In this document: positions 6,104-7,146 of the stretch, in pieces
Layout: every line of letters starts with the position of its first letter
Numbering within the stretch: position 1 is the first letter of the stretch
Assembly (NCBI GenBank): GCA_021826565.1
Contig: JAKAZJ010000092.1
Location: 1-7,146 of the forward strand
Reading direction: 5' to 3'
DNA: 7,146 bases
Source: Pseudomonadota bacterium
GTDB lineage: Bacteria; Pseudomonadota; Alphaproteobacteria; Acetobacterales; Acetobacteraceae
The notes under the pieces: generated by a model
What the model was told of the DNA's origin: nothing
Database searches by the model: none
Seen by the model: the letters and a program-made list of their open reading frames with translations, nothing else
Program-made: the position numbers and the translations under genes

Positions 6104-7146
6104 CTACGCCCCCTCGTGCAGCAGCGCCGGCGCGAGCGGATTGAACCCGTAATGGCGCAGCCAACGGATATCGCTTTCATAGAACGGCCGCAGGTCAGGA
6201 ATGCCGTGTTTCAGCATGGTAACGCGCTCGATCCCCATGCCGAAGGCGAAGCCCTGGAACGCGCGCGGATCGATGCCGACATTGGCCAGCACCCGCGGGT
6301 GGACCATGCCGGAGCCGAGGATTTCCAGCCAGTCGTTCCCCTGGCCGAGTGCGCCGGTTTTGCGGTCCCAACCGATATCCACCTCCATCGAGGGTTCGGT
6401 GAACGGGAAATAGCTGGCACGGAAACGCACCGGCAGATCGGGAACGGCAAAGAACGCGCGTAGGAAATCGATCAGGCAACCTTTCAGGTGGCCGAGCGTG
6501 ATGTCGCGGTCGATCACCAGCCCCTCCACCTGATGGAACATCGGCGAGTGGGTGGCGTCGTGATCGGCGCGGTACGTGCGGCCCGGCACGATCACGCGCA
6601 GCGGCAGGCCGCGCGACAACATGGTGCGGATCTGCACCGGGGAGGTATGGGTGCGCAGCACCGGCGGCGGGGCATCTGGCGGGGCGGTCAGGTAGAACGT
6701 GTCCTGGTCGTCGCGCGCGGGATGATGCGCGGGGATGTTGAGGGCGGAGAAATTATGCCAGTCGGTTTCGACATCCGGCCCCTCGGCGATGGCGAAGCCC
6801 ATGGCGCCGAAGATCGCGGCCATCTCCTCCATGGTCCGGCTGATCGGGTGGATCAGGCCGGCGGAGCGAGGCGGCGGCGGCAAGGTGGGGTCGATGCGTT
6901 CGGCGGCGAGCCGGGCGGTGAGTGCGGCTTCGTCCAGCGTGGCGCGGCGCGCATCCAGCGCCGCGGCCAGGCGGTCACGCAGCGCGTTGAGCGCGGCGCC
7001 ACGGTCACGGCGTTGCTCGGGCGCGGTCTTGCCAAGGTCGCGCAGCAGCGTGGTAAGGCGGCCGTTGCGGCCGAGCAGGGCGACGCGAACCGCCTCCAGC
7101 GCGCGCGGGTCGGCGGCTTCCTTGAGGGCAATGCCGGTTTCGGCTT
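6104..7146 (-). CDS. pheS: Phenylalanyl-tRNA synthetase alpha subunit, 5' end outside window
   Basis: PheS is the catalytic alpha chain of phenylalanyl-tRNA synthetase. It activates phenylalanine with ATP and attaches it to tRNA-Phe. The frame is open to the right edge and 346 residues are visible, so only roughly the first 10-20 residues seem to be missing; the in-frame TTG at 6883 is an internal leucine. The first ~85 visible residues (with [20 protein letters not shown]) form the coiled-coil arm that contacts tRNA. Class II motifs follow: motif 1 around [10 protein letters not shown] (visible 99-108), motif 2 [18 protein letters not shown] (188-205), and motif 3 [11 protein letters not shown] (298-308). 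The alanine in GFAFG matches the position that restricts amino-acid size in the E. coli enzyme. FTEPSMEVD and [11 protein letters not shown] line the active site. The stop is 3 bases before pheT. Any upstream promoter or attenuator is outside the window. Confidence 0.96.
   Translation of the reverse strand, partial: AETGIALKEAADPRALEAVRVALLGRNGRLTTLLRDLGKTAPEQRRDRGAALNALRDRLAAALDARRATLDEAALTARLAAERIDPTLPPPPRSAGLIHPISRTMEEMAAIFGAMGFAIAEGPDVETDWHNFSALNIPAHHPARDDQDTFYLTAPPDAPPPVLRTHTSPVQIRTMLSRGLPLRVIVPGRTYRADHDATHSPMFHQVEGLVIDRDITLGHLKGCLIDFLRAFFAVPDLPVRFRASYFPFTEPSMEVDIGWDRKTGALGQGNDWLEILGSGMVHPRVLANVGIDPRAFQGFAFGMGIERVTMLKHGIPDLRPFYESDIRWLRHYGFNPLAPALLHEGA

Noticed and set aside
6881..6883. 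TTG start that would make a 259-residue PheS
   Set aside because: The upstream in-frame sequence to the window edge encodes the conserved coiled-coil arm of PheS (with [16 protein letters not shown]), so the TTG is an internal leucine.

Overview
The window is very GC-rich (about 70% by eye), densely packed, and reads as ordinary chromosomal DNA of a hopanoid-making alphaproteobacterium. Protein wording (HpnA-D, an alphaproteobacterial type of PheT, PheS ending in a 'HYGFNPL' tail) and the very high GC fit Acetobacteraceae or a close relative in Rhodospirillales. That placement is inference from remembered family patterns; no search was run.

Layout. Left half, plus strand: the 3' part of hpnA (1-611), then hpnB (608-1723), hpnC (1785-2633) and hpnD (2630-3478). 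hpnA/hpnB and hpnC/hpnD are joined by 4-bp ATGA stop-start overlaps. The 61-bp hpnB-hpnC gap contains a 22-codon open frame that itself overlaps hpnB and hpnC by ATGA at each end. A short GC hairpin followed by TTT (3490-3510) lies 11 bases after the hpnD stop and probably ends the operon. Right half, minus strand, convergent: pheS (runs off the right edge; 346 residues visible), pheT (6100-3647), and a tRNA-Val with anticodon GAC (3594-3520), all read right to left. No stretch over 300 bases lacks a gene.

How the genes work together. HpnD joins two farnesyl diphosphates into presqualene diphosphate and HpnC turns that into hydroxysqualene. A third enzyme, HpnE, is normally needed to reduce this to squalene, which squalene-hopene cyclase then cyclises. 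HpnA and HpnB are hopanoid-cluster proteins of the sugar-nucleotide epimerase and glycosyltransferase families, whose exact roles are not settled. PheS and PheT form the alpha2beta2 phenylalanyl-tRNA synthetase.

No wholly new system is visible. The points most worth a second look are the early end of the hpn operon before any hpnE, the doubly coupled mini-ORF between hpnB and hpnC, an apparent insertion of about 28 residues in the PheT B5 region, and a perfect 8-bp complementarity between the 5' leader and the CCA/3' trailer of the tRNA-Val.
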